Source: Pseudomonadota bacterium
Lineage (GTDB): Archaea; Thermoplasmatota; SW-10-69-26; JACQPN01; JAJPHT01
DNA length: 64,000 nt
Assembly (NCBI GenBank): GCA_021325135.1
Contig: JAJPHT010000015.1
Coordinates: 124,001-188,000, forward strand
Direction of reading: 5' to 3'
Part shown: piece by piece, positions 22,579 to 30,500 of the stretch
Position numbering within the stretch: position 1 is the first letter of the stretch
Layout of the letters: every line of letters starts with the position of its first letter
Program-made: the position numbers and the translations under genes
Notes under the pieces: generated by a model
What the model was told of the DNA's origin: nothing
Databases searched by the model: none
Seen by the model: the letters and a program-made list of their open reading frames with translations, nothing else

Positions 22579-22938
22579 CTAGGCCCACGGATTGTCGCGC
22601 AGGAAGGCCTGGTACTCGGCCAGCAGGAAGGCGACCGCCTTGCGCCGCTGCTCGACGGTGGAAGGGTCGTCGTTGCCGCGCAGGTGCGAGAGGACGGCGT
22701 GGATCTCCGCAACGCGCTCGCCGCCGGGGGGCCGCTCGTGGGCCACGTCCTCGCTGTGGAAGAAGAAGTAGTTCCGCAGCTCCGCGTCGGACTTCACCTC
22801 GTCGTACGAGGCGGTGAGCAGGCGGGCGCGGATCTCGCGGCGCTCCGCCTCGGCCAAGTCCTCGTACCAGGCGATCCAGTCCCGGGCGGGCTCGCGGCGG
22901 CCGACCGAGCGCTGGACCTGGGTGGGCGTCGCCTGCAT
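22579..22938 (-). CDS. Hypothetical helical protein, 119 aa
   Basis: A soluble, mostly helical, charged protein. The first 20 residues are flexible; DWIAWYEDLAEAERREIRAR and EVKSDAELRNYFFFHSEDVA look like successive helices, and the C-terminal EQRRKAVAFLLAEYQAFLRD another. No cysteine, membrane segment or catalytic motif stands out and I do not recognise the family. A strong TATA box (TATTTAAG on the minus strand) lies 28 bases before the ATG, so it is a leaderless, independently transcribed gene. The repeat-B element lies just after its stop. Confidence 0.7.
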   Translation of the reverse strand: MQATPTQVQRSVGRREPARDWIAWYEDLAEAERREIRARLLTASYDEVKSDAELRNYFFFHSEDVAHERPPGGERVAEIHAVLSHLRGNDDPSTVEQRRKAVAFLLAEYQAFLRDNPWA

Positions 22939-22961
22939 GGAGCCCCGGTTTGCCTTCCCGC

Positions 22962-22969
22962 CTTAAATA
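22962..22969 (-). promoter_or_regulatory. TATA box, TATTTAAG
   Basis: The best TATA match of the region, centred 28 bases before the ATG of the 119-aa gene; no room remains for a leader. Confidence 0.65.
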
Positions 22970-23019
22970 CCCGACGCGCGTGGCGAGCAGGCGGCGGGGG
23001 CCGGCGGGCCCTGGGGCCT

Positions 23020-23820
23020 TCAGTCCTGCTTGGGGTTCTTGAGGAGCCGGCTGGTGATCTCCACCAGCGGGTGCTGGCCGAAGTCGTTGACCTCGATGTC
23101 GTCCAGCGAGTGCAGGCCGCTGGCGCGGGCGTTGCGCTCCAGGCCAAGCTCCAGGTCCTTGTCCAGCTTGAGGACGTAGGCGTCCAGCTTGTCGATGCCC
23201 ATCTGCCGCGCCGCCATGACGCGGTGGTGGCCGTCCACGAGCACCGGCTGGGGCCGCTTCATGATGACCATGATGGGCTCGGCGAGGCCGCGCTGAAGCT
23301 CGCGCTTGCGGCCCTGCAGCTCGTCTGCGTAGATGCGCTTCTGCGTGGGGAGCAGGTTCGCGATGGGCACCATCTCGCGCTCGATGGCGATCTCGACGCC
23401 GTAGAGCGACTCCAGCGTCTCCTTGAGCTTGAGCATCTTGCGCGGCGTCACGCGCTCGATGTGGCTGCGGATGATGTCGGTGGTGCTGATGATGCCCACC
23501 ATGTTGCCCTCGTCGTCCACGACGGGCAATTCCTTGACGCCCATGCGGAAGAGGATGCGCGCGGCGTCCTCGATGTCCATCTCGGGGTGCGCGACGACGG
23601 TGCCCTGCGCGATGATGTCGCGCACGCGCTTGTGGTGCGCGTCGATGTTGCGGAGAAGCTCCTTGGGCGTGAGGAAGCCCAGCAGGCGCGTGCCCTCGGC
23701 GACGGGCAGGCCGACGTGCCCCTCGCGGACCACCCGCTCCACGGCCTCCTTCACGGTGAGGTCCGGGTGCAGGCTGATGACCGTGCGGGTCATGTAGTCC
23801 TTCACGAGGAGCTTCTTCAC
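23020..23820 (-). CDS. CBS-pair protein fused to ParB/sulfiredoxin-like domain, 266 aa
   Basis: Residues 1-125 hold two CBS motifs: VKDYMTRTVISLHPDLTVKE with LLGFLTPKELL, and IIAQGTVVAHPEMDIEDAA with GNMVGIISTTDII. A CBS pair binds adenosyl ligands such as AMP, ATP or SAM. From about 150 on, MVPIANLLPTQKRIYADEL and PVLVDGHHRVMAARQMGID match the ParB/Srx nuclease-like fold, where the (D/N)GHHR segment forms the nucleotide-binding loop; free-standing members phosphorylate small molecules or cut nucleic acid. The combination is an archaeal signature protein with no settled function. Start GTG 23820 fits a TATA box 28 bases upstream (leaderless). Repeat A copy 2 lies further upstream. Confidence 0.88.
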   Translation of the reverse strand: MKKLLVKDYMTRTVISLHPDLTVKEAVERVVREGHVGLPVAEGTRLLGFLTPKELLRNIDAHHKRVRDIIAQGTVVAHPEMDIEDAARILFRMGVKELPVVDDEGNMVGIISTTDIIRSHIERVTPRKMLKLKETLESLYGVEIAIEREMVPIANLLPTQKRIYADELQGRKRELQRGLAEPIMVIMKRPQPVLVDGHHRVMAARQMGIDKLDAYVLKLDKDLELGLERNARASGLHSLDDIEVNDFGQHPLVEITSRLLKNPKQD

Positions 23821-23844
23821 GGGGCGCCATCACGGCGTGCCGCG

Positions 23845-23852
23845 CATAAGCC
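23845..23852 (-). promoter_or_regulatory. TATA-like box, GGCTTATG
   Basis: Centred 28 bases before the GTG start of the CBS/ParB-like gene, the spacing of a leaderless transcript. Confidence 0.55.
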
Positions 23853-23886
23853 TTGCCGGTTGCAGGAGGGTTGGCTCCCTGGTCTT

Positions 23887-23990
23887 GCGGGTCCAAAGAA
23901 CGCGATGAGCGCAAAGAGCGCAAAGGACGCGATGAAAGAAGGCGTGGCGACCTTGGCGCTCTTCGCGCTCATCGCGTTCTTTGGACCCGC
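23887..23990. repeat. Hairpin repeat family A, copy 2 (104 bp, 26-bp perfect terminal inverted repeats)
   Basis: Arms 23887-23912 and 23965-23990 are perfect inverted repeats of 26 bp containing GGGTCCAAAGAACGCGATGA. Relative to copy 1 the C of GCGACGAG is T here, and the matching base of the other arm has changed too; the outer AAGGG/CCCTT pairs of copy 1 are GCGGG/CCCGC here. The next bases pair imperfectly (GAGCGCAAAGAGCGCAAAGG). The element lies between the CBS/ParB-like gene and the MBL hydrolase gene. Confidence 0.87.
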
Positions 23991-23995
23991 CGACC

Positions 23996-24649
23996 TCAGC
24001 CAAGCATCAGCCGCGCGTTGTCCAAGGACTCCAGAATCGCCGAGCGCGCCCCGCCCTCGATGGCGCCCATGTGGCCCGGGTAGACGTTCACGGGGTCGAG
24101 CGCCGCGAGCCGCTCCAGGGAGCGGAGGAGCGTGCGCGCGTCGCCGCCGGGCAGGTCGACGCGGCCGAAGGAGCCGCCCTCGAACACCACATCGCCGCTG
24201 AAGAGGCTGCGGCTCTCGGGGTCCCAGAGCGCGGTGTGCGCGGGCGAGTGGCCGGGCACGAGGAGCACCTCCAGCGCGCGACGGCCCAGCGTGACGACGT
24301 CCTTCTCGCGCAGCGGCGTCACGGGGTGCGCCTCCATCTCCCCGCCGAAGAGGGCGGCGCCGGTGGCGACGGGGTCGCCGGTCTCCACCGCGAACGCCTC
24401 GTCCTCGTGCATGAGGAGGGGCGCGCCGGTAAGGCGGGCGACGCGCGCCGCGCCGCCGACGTGGTCGACGTGCAGGTGCGTGAGGTACGCCGCGTCCACC
24501 TTCACGCCTGCGAGGGCGCGGCGCAAGGCCGGCTCGAAGGCGGGCCAGTCCATGCCGCTGCTGGCGTCGACGACGAGCGCGCGGTCCCCCTCGCGGGCGA
24601 CGAAGACGTTCACGCCGAAGGGCGCGCTCAGGAGGCGCGTGACCCGCAT
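23996..24649 (-). CDS. Metallo-beta-lactamase-fold hydrolase (glyoxalase II-like), 217 aa
   Basis: The metal-binding motif THLHVDHVGG (HxHxDH), a later histidine in VPGHSPAHTALW, the aspartate in LFSGDVVFEGGSFGR and the final VYPGHMG give the complete dinuclear Zn site of MBL hydrolases. The set 'SGDxxF-GS-GR-D' is like glyoxalase II and related thioester or sulfur-transfer enzymes, but the substrate cannot be assigned. The protein is cytoplasmic. Its ATG overlaps the TGA of the acylphosphatase gene by one base (TGATG), so the two are translationally coupled; a link through acyl-phosphate or thioester clean-up is possible but unproven. Length is typical of the compact family. Confidence 0.88.
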   Translation of the reverse strand: MRVTRLLSAPFGVNVFVAREGDRALVVDASSGMDWPAFEPALRRALAGVKVDAAYLTHLHVDHVGGAARVARLTGAPLLMHEDEAFAVETGDPVATGAALFGGEMEAHPVTPLREKDVVTLGRRALEVLLVPGHSPAHTALWDPESRSLFSGDVVFEGGSFGRVDLPGGDARTLLRSLERLAALDPVNVYPGHMGAIEGGARSAILESLDNARLMLG

Positions 24650-24924
24650 CACGCCGTGCTCCTGATCTCGAAGGACTTGAGCCCTTCCTCCGCCTCGTCC
24701 TTGCGGTCGACGTAGGTCGGGCGCGAGAGGGGCGGCCCGACGCGGCACCACGCGACCATGGCGTCCACTGCCTCGCCGGGGCCCTCGAAAACGGCCTCCA
24801 CGCGCCCGTCGCGAAGGTTGCGCACCCAGCCGCCCACGCCGCGCCGCTGGGCTTCCTGCCGCGTGCCGTCGCGGTAGAACACGCCCTGGACCTTGCCGGA
24901 GACGAAGACGTGCGCCCGCGCCAC
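24649..24924 (-). CDS. acyP: Acylphosphatase
   Basis: A 91-residue alpha/beta-sandwich protein with the two acylphosphatase signatures: VSGKVQGVFYRDGTRQEA, which contains the phosphate-binding loop and the catalytic arginine (G-V-QGV-(F/Y)-R), and GVGGWVRNLRDGRVEAVFEG, with the catalytic asparagine in GWVRN. It cleaves carboxyl-phosphate bonds of acyl phosphates. A GTG start at 24924 gives the normal length; upstream codons would add a Gly/Pro-rich tail without support. The gene is divergent from trxA and coupled to the downstream MBL hydrolase. Confidence 0.92.
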   Translation of the reverse strand: MARAHVFVSGKVQGVFYRDGTRQEAQRRGVGGWVRNLRDGRVEAVFEGPGEAVDAMVAWCRVGPPLSRPTYVDRKDEAEEGLKSFEIRSTA

Positions 24925-24986
24925 GCCCCGCGAGCCGGGCCCCGCCGCAAGAGGATTTCCCCCAGGTGGGCGAAGCCTCAAGCGCC

Positions 24987-25412
24987 ATGAGCCCCGAGTG
25001 CGGGACGATGAACGAGGACCTGGAGCTGCAGGCCATCCGCGACCGGCTGCGCGCCGAGATGACGGCGCCCAGGCCCGCCGCGCCCCCGCTGGACCACCCC
25101 GTCGAGGTGACGGACGAAGGGTTCGCGGACCTCGTGCGCGCGCACGACCTCGTCGTGGTCGACGTGTGGGCCGAGTGGTGCGGGCCGTGCCGCATGGTGG
25201 GCCCCATCGTGGACCAGCTGGCGAAGGAGATGGCGGGCCAGGTCGTCTTCGGCAAGCTCGACGCCGACACGAACCCGGCCGTCATGCAGGCCTTCGGCAT
25301 CCAGGGCATCCCCACGCTCCTGGTGTTCCGCCACGGCCGCCTGGTCGACCGCCTGGTCGGCGCCATGCCCAAGGCCAACCTGGCGGCGGCGATCCGGCGC
25401 CATGCCGGGTGA
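24987..25412 (+). CDS. trxA: Thioredoxin
   Basis: The active site WCGPC (Cys65 and Cys68) lies in VVVDVWAEWCGPCRMVGPI, and the cis-proline in IQGIPTLLVFRHG; the fold is complete. The N-terminus is about 40 residues longer than a minimal thioredoxin and helical (EDLELQAIRDRLRAEM), a feature of several archaeal and actinobacterial thioredoxins. It reduces protein disulfides in the cytoplasm, with a thioredoxin reductase not seen here. The ATG at 24987 is used; GTG 24966 and ATG 25008 are alternatives that change only the extension. A membrane-protein gene follows after 48 bases. Confidence 0.93.
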   Translation: MSPECGTMNEDLELQAIRDRLRAEMTAPRPAAPPLDHPVEVTDEGFADLVRAHDLVVVDVWAEWCGPCRMVGPIVDQLAKEMAGQVVFGKLDADTNPAVMQAFGIQGIPTLLVFRHGRLVDRLVGAMPKANLAAAIRRHAG

Positions 25413-25460
25413 GGAAGCGGCCAGAAGCGATTTCCCCGCGTTGGCGCGCGAGAAAGGAGC

Positions 25461-26168
25461 ATGGACGAGCCACGCAGCGATCGATACACCGCCTCGGACG
25501 TCATGCGGGCCACCGAGCCCGTCGTCGCGCCCGTCGCTCCCGAGAACGACGTCCCCGTCACCGAGGGGGAGCCCGGCGCGCCCGTCTACGAGCGCACGCG
25601 CGTCGAGCGGTTCGACGAGGACCGCGGATTCTCCTTCCTGGACAGCTTCCTGGGCTGGAACGTCGCCGCCTTCTGGATGCTGGTGCTCACGGGCATCGCG
25701 CTGGCGATCCTGGGCGCCGCGGCCTACAGCTCCGGGGCCACGGCCGCCAACGGGGTCTTCACCATCCCCAACCTCCAGGGGCTCACCATCGCCGGCATCG
25801 TCGGCCTCTTCGTCGCGCAGTTCCTGGCCTACCTCATCGGGGGCTACGCCGCGGGCCGCATGGCGCGGGGCTCCGGCGTCGCCAACGGCACGGGCGTCGC
25901 CGTGTGGGGCGTCGTCATCGCGCTCCTCGTGGGCGCGCTGGTCTACGGCCTGGGCACGCAGTACGACCTGGGCTACTGGGCGAGCTTCTACGGCGTCAGC
26001 TTCGCCAACTGGACGGGGCAGGTCGTCCTCGTCCTCGCGCTGACCCTCGTCGCCATGTTCCTGGGCGCCATCCTGGGCGGCATGCTGGGCGCGCGCCCCT
26101 ACGAGCGCGCCTACGTCGAGGGCGTCGAGCGCCGCCGCGGCGTGTACCGCCGCGGGCGGCCGCTCTGA
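25461..26168 (+). CDS. Four-helix membrane protein, 235 aa
   Basis: About 70 hydrophilic residues (acidic, Pro-rich) precede four hydrophobic helices: AAFWMLVLTGIALAILGAAA, IAGIVGLFVAQFLAYLIGGY, GVAVWGVVIALLVGALVYGL and VVLVLALTLVAMFLGAILGG. Between helices 2 and 3 there is GGYAAGRMARGSGVANG, and after helix 4 GGMLGARPYERAYVEGVERR; the 'GG-AAGR-A' plus 'GG-LGAR' pattern occurs in small-molecule or general membrane proteins of many prokaryotes without known role. The ATG has AAAGGAG just upstream. It may share an mRNA with trxA. Its 3' end is separated from ftsZ by 124 bases. Confidence 0.8.
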   Translation: MDEPRSDRYTASDVMRATEPVVAPVAPENDVPVTEGEPGAPVYERTRVERFDEDRGFSFLDSFLGWNVAAFWMLVLTGIALAILGAAAYSSGATAANGVFTIPNLQGLTIAGIVGLFVAQFLAYLIGGYAAGRMARGSGVANGTGVAVWGVVIALLVGALVYGLGTQYDLGYWASFYGVSFANWTGQVVLVLALTLVAMFLGAILGGMLGARPYERAYVEGVERRRGVYRRGRPL

Positions 26169-26292
26169 GGCGGGCCGAGTTCCACTTCGGCAGCTTCAAG
26201 AGTCGCGGCGCCTCCTGGGCGAAGCGGGATTGCACGCCGCATCGCTGGCGCCTCAGCCTGCGGCCCGTCACGCTCACCGGAGGGATCGCCCC

Positions 26293-27492
26293 TTGAAGTC
26301 CTTGATCCAAGACGCCATCGCGCGGGCCAACCAGGAGACCCGCGTGCCTCTTGCTCCCGCCGCCGCTGCCGCGCCCGTCTACCGCCCGCCCGCGCCCGCC
26401 GCGGCGCCGCAGGAGGCGAAGCCCACCACCGGCACGACGGACGACGAGCTGGCCGCGATGCTGGGCGGCCTCAACACCAAGATCAAGGTGCTCGGGTGCG
26501 GCGGAGGCGGCAGCAACACCATCGTGCGCCTCATGCAGGCGAGCCTCGAAGGGTGCGACCTCGTCGCGGTGAACACCGACGCGCAGCACCTCCTCAACAT
26601 CAAGGTCCCCACGAAGGTCCTCATCGGCAAGGCCACGACGCGCGGGCTGGGCGCGGGCGCCCTGCCGCAGATCGGCGAGAAGAGCGCGCTGGAGGCCGAG
26701 CAGGAGATCCGCAAGCAGATCGACGGCGCGGACATGGTCTTCATCACCGCCGGCATGGGCGGCGGCACCGGCACGGGCTCGGCGCCCGTCGTCGCGAAGA
26801 TCGCCAAGGACCTGGGCGCCCTCACCATCGCGGTCGTCACGATGCCCTTCAAGGTGGAGGGCGCGGTGCGCATGGAGAACGCCGAGGCGGGCCTCGCGCG
26901 CCTGCGCGAGTGCGCGGACACCACCATCGTCATCCCCAACGACAAGCTCCTGGAGATCGCGCCCAACCTGCCCCTGCAGGCGGCGTTCCGCGTCGCGGAC
27001 GAGATTCTCATCCGCAGCATCCGCGGCCTGACCGAGATGATCACGAAGCCGGGCCTCGTGAACCTCGACTTCGCGGACCTCAACACCATCATGAAGAAGG
27101 GCGGCGTCGCCATGATCGGCCTGGGCGAGAGCGACACCGAGTCGCGCGCCCGCGCCGCCGTGGACGAGGCGCTCTCCTCGCCCCTGCTCGACGTCGACAT
27201 CAGCCACGCCAGCGGCTGCCTCGTGGAGGTCGTGGGCGGCAACGACATGACCCTCGCCGAGGCGCAGGAGGTCGTGCAGACCGTCCACGAGCGCGTGGGC
27301 CCCGACTGCCGCATCATCTGGGGCGCCAGCGTGAACCCCGCGCAGGGGCGCACCATCCGCGTCATGCTCGTCGTGACCGGCGTCAAGAGCAAGCAGATCT
27401 ACGGCCTGACGCCCAGCGCGCCCAAGCTTGTCAAGGACCCGCGCACCGTGCGCAAGCCGGGCGAGATGCAGGACGTCGACTTCGTGATCTAA
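26293..27492 (+). CDS. ftsZ: Cell-division GTPase FtsZ
   Basis: The 399-aa protein has the tubulin/FtsZ hallmarks: the first phosphate loop LGCGGGGSNT, the T4 tubulin signature GMGGGTGTGSA (154-164), the T7 loop NLDFADLNTIM with the GTPase-activating aspartates, and PNDKLLEIAPNLPL. The C-terminal end QDVDFVI is the short conserved tail typical of archaeal FtsZ, used to bind membrane adaptors such as SepF. It polymerises with GTP into the division ring. The first codon is TTG at 26293, chosen because GGAGGGAT stands nine bases before it and because KSLIQDAIARANQE is the usual archaeal FtsZ1 beginning; earlier codons are unlike the family. An Ala/Pro-rich linker (about residues 19-40) separates the first helix from the GTPase core. 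Confidence 0.96.
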   Translation: MKSLIQDAIARANQETRVPLAPAAAAAPVYRPPAPAAAPQEAKPTTGTTDDELAAMLGGLNTKIKVLGCGGGGSNTIVRLMQASLEGCDLVAVNTDAQHLLNIKVPTKVLIGKATTRGLGAGALPQIGEKSALEAEQEIRKQIDGADMVFITAGMGGGTGTGSAPVVAKIAKDLGALTIAVVTMPFKVEGAVRMENAEAGLARLRECADTTIVIPNDKLLEIAPNLPLQAAFRVADEILIRSIRGLTEMITKPGLVNLDFADLNTIMKKGGVAMIGLGESDTESRARAAVDEALSSPLLDVDISHASGCLVEVVGGNDMTLAEAQEVVQTVHERVGPDCRIIWGASVNPAQGRTIRVMLVVTGVKSKQIYGLTPSAPKLVKDPRTVRKPGEMQDVDFVI

Positions 27493-27521
27493 AATTCAGA
27501 CGTTCGTCGCGCGCGCAAAAT

Positions 27522-27611
27522 GGGGGGTTTCAGGGGGCGAAGCCCCCTGACGTGTTGATCGTTGGATCAGAGAGACGGACACGTCATGGGGGCTCGCCCC
27601 CCTGCGCTCCC
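27522..27611. repeat. Cloverleaf repeat family B, copy 2
   Basis: Outer left arm GGGGGGTTTC (27522-27531), hairpin 1 (AGGGGGC, GAA, GCCCCCT; 27532-27548), a perfect eight-pair central arm TGACGTGT (27548-27555) with ACACGTCA (27579-27586), and hairpin 2 (GGGGGC, TC, GCCCCC; 27588-27602). The right outer arm has decayed to GCGCTCCCC. It fills the gap between the convergent ftsZ and BNR-protein genes, where it could act as a terminator for both. Confidence 0.82.
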
Positions 27612-27612
27612 C

Positions 27613-29016
27613 TTAGCCAAACGTCGGCCCATCCGTCTGCACGGCGTAGACCGCCGGCGCCAGGGGGATGTACGCGAAGGGGCCGAGCACGGGCAGCGGC
27701 GTCGTGAGGATGCCGTAGTCCGAGGGCCCGGTCTGGTAGTCCGAGGCGTACACGTAGGCCAGCCGGCCCGTGGTCGGGTCGACGCGCACGGTCACGAAGT
27801 CGAACAGGCTGCGGCCCAGGTCGCCCTGGTGGACCGGCGCGGGGTCCGCGTCCATCACGGAGAACGCGGGCGTCGCGGAGGTCGCGTCCAGGGAGTACGC
27901 GAGGCGCGCGTAGTAGAGCGCGTCGTCCGAGGCGCTTCCGGTGCGGTGGCTGGCGGCGGCGTCGGTGCCGTAGTAGGCGATGGCCACCTTGCCGGGTGCC
28001 CCCGCGACGATCCACACCTCGTGGGCGTCCCCTTGCGGCGAGGCGCTGACCTCCAGGGGTGCGAGCCAGGTCTGCCCGCCGTCGAGGCTGCGGCTGAACC
28101 AGATGTCCGCGCCCGAGCCGTCGGCGCGCGACTCGGACCACGCGACGTACAGGTTGCCCGCGCTGTCGGTGGCGAGGGCCGGGAAGTGGTTGTTGACCGG
28201 GCCGGGGACCTGCGCGACGAGGCTGGAGGTCCACGTCAGGCCGCCGTCCACGGACTTGGCGACCATGATGCGCGCGGGCGTGTTGAACAGCGGGACGAGC
28301 GTGTTCGTCGGGTCGTCGAGGCCCGTGCGGAACATGGGGTACACCATGTAGACCTCGTGGCTCGCGCCCAGGGCGAGGTTGCCCTCGATGCCCACGTGCC
28401 AGAGCCCGTCGGACGAGACGCGGGGCAGCGCAAGGCTCACGAAGGGGAACGTGACGCCCCCGTCGGTGCTCTTGACCACGTAGACGCCGGACTCCAGCTG
28501 CTGGAAGGCGAGGTACACGGTGTCCCCGTCGGCCTCCATCCACTGGCGGTCCACCACCGGGACGGCGCCGCCCACAGGGTTCGTGACGAGGAAGCTCTCG
28601 CCGCGGTCCATGGAGGTGGAGACGCTGACCTCGCCGGCCCACAGGTCGGCGTACACGACGTTGCCGTTGGCGGGGAGCGCCAGCTCGGAGTCGCCCGAGC
28701 CCACCCCCGCGCCGCGCAGGTAGAGCGGCAGGCCCATGTCCTTGAGCTGGAAGGTGCGCCCGTGGTCGTCGCTGCGCCAGAGCAGGCCCGACTTGCACGC
28801 GCTGTTGTCAAGCCCGCAGGGCGCGGCCACGTACACCGTGCCGTCGGGCGCGATGCGCAGGCTGGGCTCCGTCCCGCTGCGCGTCGGGTCCACGACGGTC
28901 CGCTGGCCGAAGACCGGCGCGGACGGGGCGCCCACGCCCGTGGCGGGGCCCAGGAAGAGCACCGCGACCAGCGTCGCGGCGAGGACGATCGGGATGGCAC
29001 GGGGGATGGCACGCAC
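27613..29016 (-). CDS. Exported BNR/sialidase-like beta-propeller protein, 467 aa
   Basis: An N-terminal signal peptide (IPIVLAATLVAVLFLG) is followed by repeated BNR/Asp-box motifs: RSDDHGRTF, TSMDRGESF, KSTDGGVTF, KSVDGGLTW and RSLDGGQTW. These S-x-D-x-G-x-(T/S)-(W/F) turns mark a six-bladed beta-propeller as in sialidases and other extracellular proteins. The catalytic arginine triad and the Tyr/Glu pair of true sialidases cannot be traced with confidence, so enzyme activity is unproven. The GTG at 29016 puts the signal peptide at the very N-terminus. Another propeller lipoprotein of the same sort lies at 39722-41188; the two may derive from a family expanded in this genome. Confidence 0.8.
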   Translation of the reverse strand: MRAIPRAIPIVLAATLVAVLFLGPATGVGAPSAPVFGQRTVVDPTRSGTEPSLRIAPDGTVYVAAPCGLDNSACKSGLLWRSDDHGRTFQLKDMGLPLYLRGAGVGSGDSELALPANGNVVYADLWAGEVSVSTSMDRGESFLVTNPVGGAVPVVDRQWMEADGDTVYLAFQQLESGVYVVKSTDGGVTFPFVSLALPRVSSDGLWHVGIEGNLALGASHEVYMVYPMFRTGLDDPTNTLVPLFNTPARIMVAKSVDGGLTWTSSLVAQVPGPVNNHFPALATDSAGNLYVAWSESRADGSGADIWFSRSLDGGQTWLAPLEVSASPQGDAHEVWIVAGAPGKVAIAYYGTDAAASHRTGSASDDALYYARLAYSLDATSATPAFSVMDADPAPVHQGDLGRSLFDFVTVRVDPTTGRLAYVYASDYQTGPSDYGILTTPLPVLGPFAYIPLAPAVYAVQTDGPTFG

Positions 29017-29130
29017 TCCGCTCACTCCGGGCCGCGCAGCGGCGAGCCGCCAGAAGCCGCTTCTGCGCAGAGCGTATGCCGGGCGCGCGTTCCCCAAGGT
29101 TCAAGCCCCGGCGGGGCAGATGGGCTGTCG

Positions 29131-29220
29131 ATGTGCGCCACCGAGTCCGAGTGCTCCTGCGACTGCTCCACCTTCTTCGGCCGCGACGGGAAGCGCCGCG
29201 GCAACAGCGACCTCTTCTGA
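29131..29220 (+). CDS. Possible 29-aa cysteine-rich mini-protein
   Basis: ATG 29131 opens a short frame, MCATESECSCDCSTFFGRDG then a basic tail RKRRGN-like (GKRRGNSDLF). Four cysteines (positions 2, 8, 10 and 12) could bind one metal ion. Codons are G/C-ending like genuine genes. There is no clear ribosome site; TTCAAG (29100-29105) is 28 bases upstream and could be a weak TATA element, in line with the leaderless genes in this window. It sits between two minus-strand genes and would be convergent with the VOC gene. Real function unknown; it may be spurious. Confidence 0.35.
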   Translation: MCATESECSCDCSTFFGRDGKRRGNSDLF

Positions 29221-29226
29221 GCCCCG

Positions 29227-29589
29227 TCACGGGAGCTTGAAGTGCGGGTTCTCGATGAGCCCGATCACGTTCCCGAAGGGGTCCTTCACGGTGGCGACGC
29301 GGATGCCGCCGCCCACGTCCTGCACGTCCCCCTCGGGGGCGGCGCCCGCCGCGAGGGCGGCCCGGTGCGCCGCGACGACGTCCTTCACGCCCCAGTAGGC
29401 GACGGGGCCCTCACCGCGCGTCACGCCCTCCACGTCGGGGTCGAGGCCAAGCTCGTACCCCCCGACGTTGAAGCCCACGTAGAAGGGCTCGTCGAAGTAG
29501 GGCTGGATGCCGAACGTCCTGGAGTACCAGGCCTTCGCCCGGGCGAGGTCCTCGACGGGGTAGATCACGGTGCGGAGCCCTTGGAGCAC
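29227..29589 (-). CDS. VOC-superfamily (glyoxalase/dioxygenase-fold) protein, 120 aa
   Basis: The vicinal-oxygen-chelate fold is recognised from LRTVIYPVEDLARAKAWYSR in the first beta-alpha-beta unit and VKDPFGNVIGLIENPHF at the end. A histidine or glutamate metal site is incomplete: Glu51-like and Glu near IGLIEN are present, while the first position (His) is replaced by Tyr, so the protein may not be an enzyme of the glyoxalase I sort. The GTG at 29589 is preceded by GAGG; an ATG thirteen codons earlier is possible. It is 73 bases behind the VOC pair of the next operon and may be its last gene. Substrate unknown. Confidence 0.78.
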   Translation of the reverse strand: MLQGLRTVIYPVEDLARAKAWYSRTFGIQPYFDEPFYVGFNVGGYELGLDPDVEGVTRGEGPVAYWGVKDVVAAHRAALAAGAAPEGDVQDVGGGIRVATVKDPFGNVIGLIENPHFKLP

Positions 29590-29662
29590 GGAGTCGCCTC
29601 GGGCGCCATGACCCAACGCGCGGTGCATGATCCCTTGGTCGGGCGGGCCGAAGGTGGACCCG

Positions 29663-30049
29663 TCACGCCCCTCCGCGGGCCGGCTGAAGGAGGGTGAAGC
29701 GGTTGCCGTCCGGGTCCTGGAACGACGCCAGGATGCCGAAGGGCGTCTCCACGGGGGCGGGCCCGCGGAACTCGACGCCGCGCGCCTTGAGCGTCTCGAC
29801 CTCGCCGCGGCAGTCGCTCGTGGTGAGCGTCATCTGGTGGCCCTCCTCCCCGCGCGGGTCGAGGAGGTACTCGCCCTTGATCAGGGCGAACTCCACCTCC
29901 GCGCCGGGCGGCGCCACGGTGAGCCAGCGCGGGCGCCCCTTCTGCCCGTAGTCCTGGCGCTTCTCGAAGCCGAGCTTGCCCACGTAGAAGTCGAGGGCCT
30001 TGTCCTGGTCGCGCACGAGGAGGGGGACGTGGGTGGTCTTCTCGATCAT
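29663..30049 (-). CDS. VOC-superfamily protein, 128 aa
   Basis: It begins THVPLLVRDQDKALDFYVGK, the classic first half of a VOC monomer, and ends ASFQDPDGNRFTLLQ, the second. It is of the group 'glyoxalase/bleomycin-resistance-like, SRPBCC-operon type', commonly found behind ArsR and AHSA1 genes. The gene begins four bases after the previous VOC gene. With the paralogue just upstream it shares the order VRDQDKALDFY and VAPPGAEVEFALI, so the pair arose by tandem duplication. No defined substrate. Confidence 0.85.
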   Translation of the reverse strand: MIEKTTHVPLLVRDQDKALDFYVGKLGFEKRQDYGQKGRPRWLTVAPPGAEVEFALIKGEYLLDPRGEEGHQMTLTTSDCRGEVETLKARGVEFRGPAPVETPFGILASFQDPDGNRFTLLQPARGGA

Positions 30050-30053
30050 GATA

Positions 30054-30500
30054 TCACTTCTTCCTGGCGAAGGCCTTGACCATCATCTTGCCGATCCAGC
30101 TCTGCTGCACGATCGCCCACGCGTTGCCGTCGGGGTCGCGGAAGTAGGCGGACGTGCCCCACGGCGCGCGCTGGGGCGTCTCGTAGCCGGGGATGTCGAA
30201 GCGCACGCCGCGCGCCTTCATCGCCTCGTAGTCGGCGCGGCAGTCCGTGGACGAGAGCGCGACCTGGAGGCCCGCGGTGCCGGCCTTGGGGTCCTGGTCG
30301 CCCTCGACGCGCGTCCGTTGCTTGCCCACGATCAGCGCGAACTCGACGTCGCTCCCCTTGGGCGCGACGGTGACCCACCGCGCCCCGGTGGGGCCCTTGC
30401 GATCCGCGCGCTTCTCGAAGCCGACCTTCGCCGTGTAGAACTCCAGCGCCCGGTCCTGGTCGCTGACGACCAGCGGGACGTGGGTGAGCCGCGCGTTCAT
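30054..30500 (-). CDS. VOC-superfamily protein, 148 aa
   Basis: A close relative of the gene that follows: LTHVPLVVSDQDRALEFYTA, then VTVAPKGSDVEFALIVGKQ and a final YFRDPDGNAWAIVQQS. Its middle is about 15 residues longer than in the neighbour and the C-terminus adds a basic tail MMVKAFARKK. Start ATG 30500 overlaps the stop of the DUF1801 gene (ATGA). Members of this subgroup co-occur with SRPBCC and ArsR genes in soil bacteria; their ligands are not known. It should form a homodimer or heterodimer with the paralogue. Confidence 0.85.
   Translation of the reverse strand: MNARLTHVPLVVSDQDRALEFYTAKVGFEKRADRKGPTGARWVTVAPKGSDVEFALIVGKQRTRVEGDQDPKAGTAGLQVALSSTDCRADYEAMKARGVRFDIPGYETPQRAPWGTSAYFRDPDGNAWAIVQQSWIGKMMVKAFARKK

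Noticed and set aside
29085..29125. GGTTCAAGCCCC, resembling the T-arm of a tRNA
   Set aside because: No acceptor, D or anticodon stems can be built around it in either direction.
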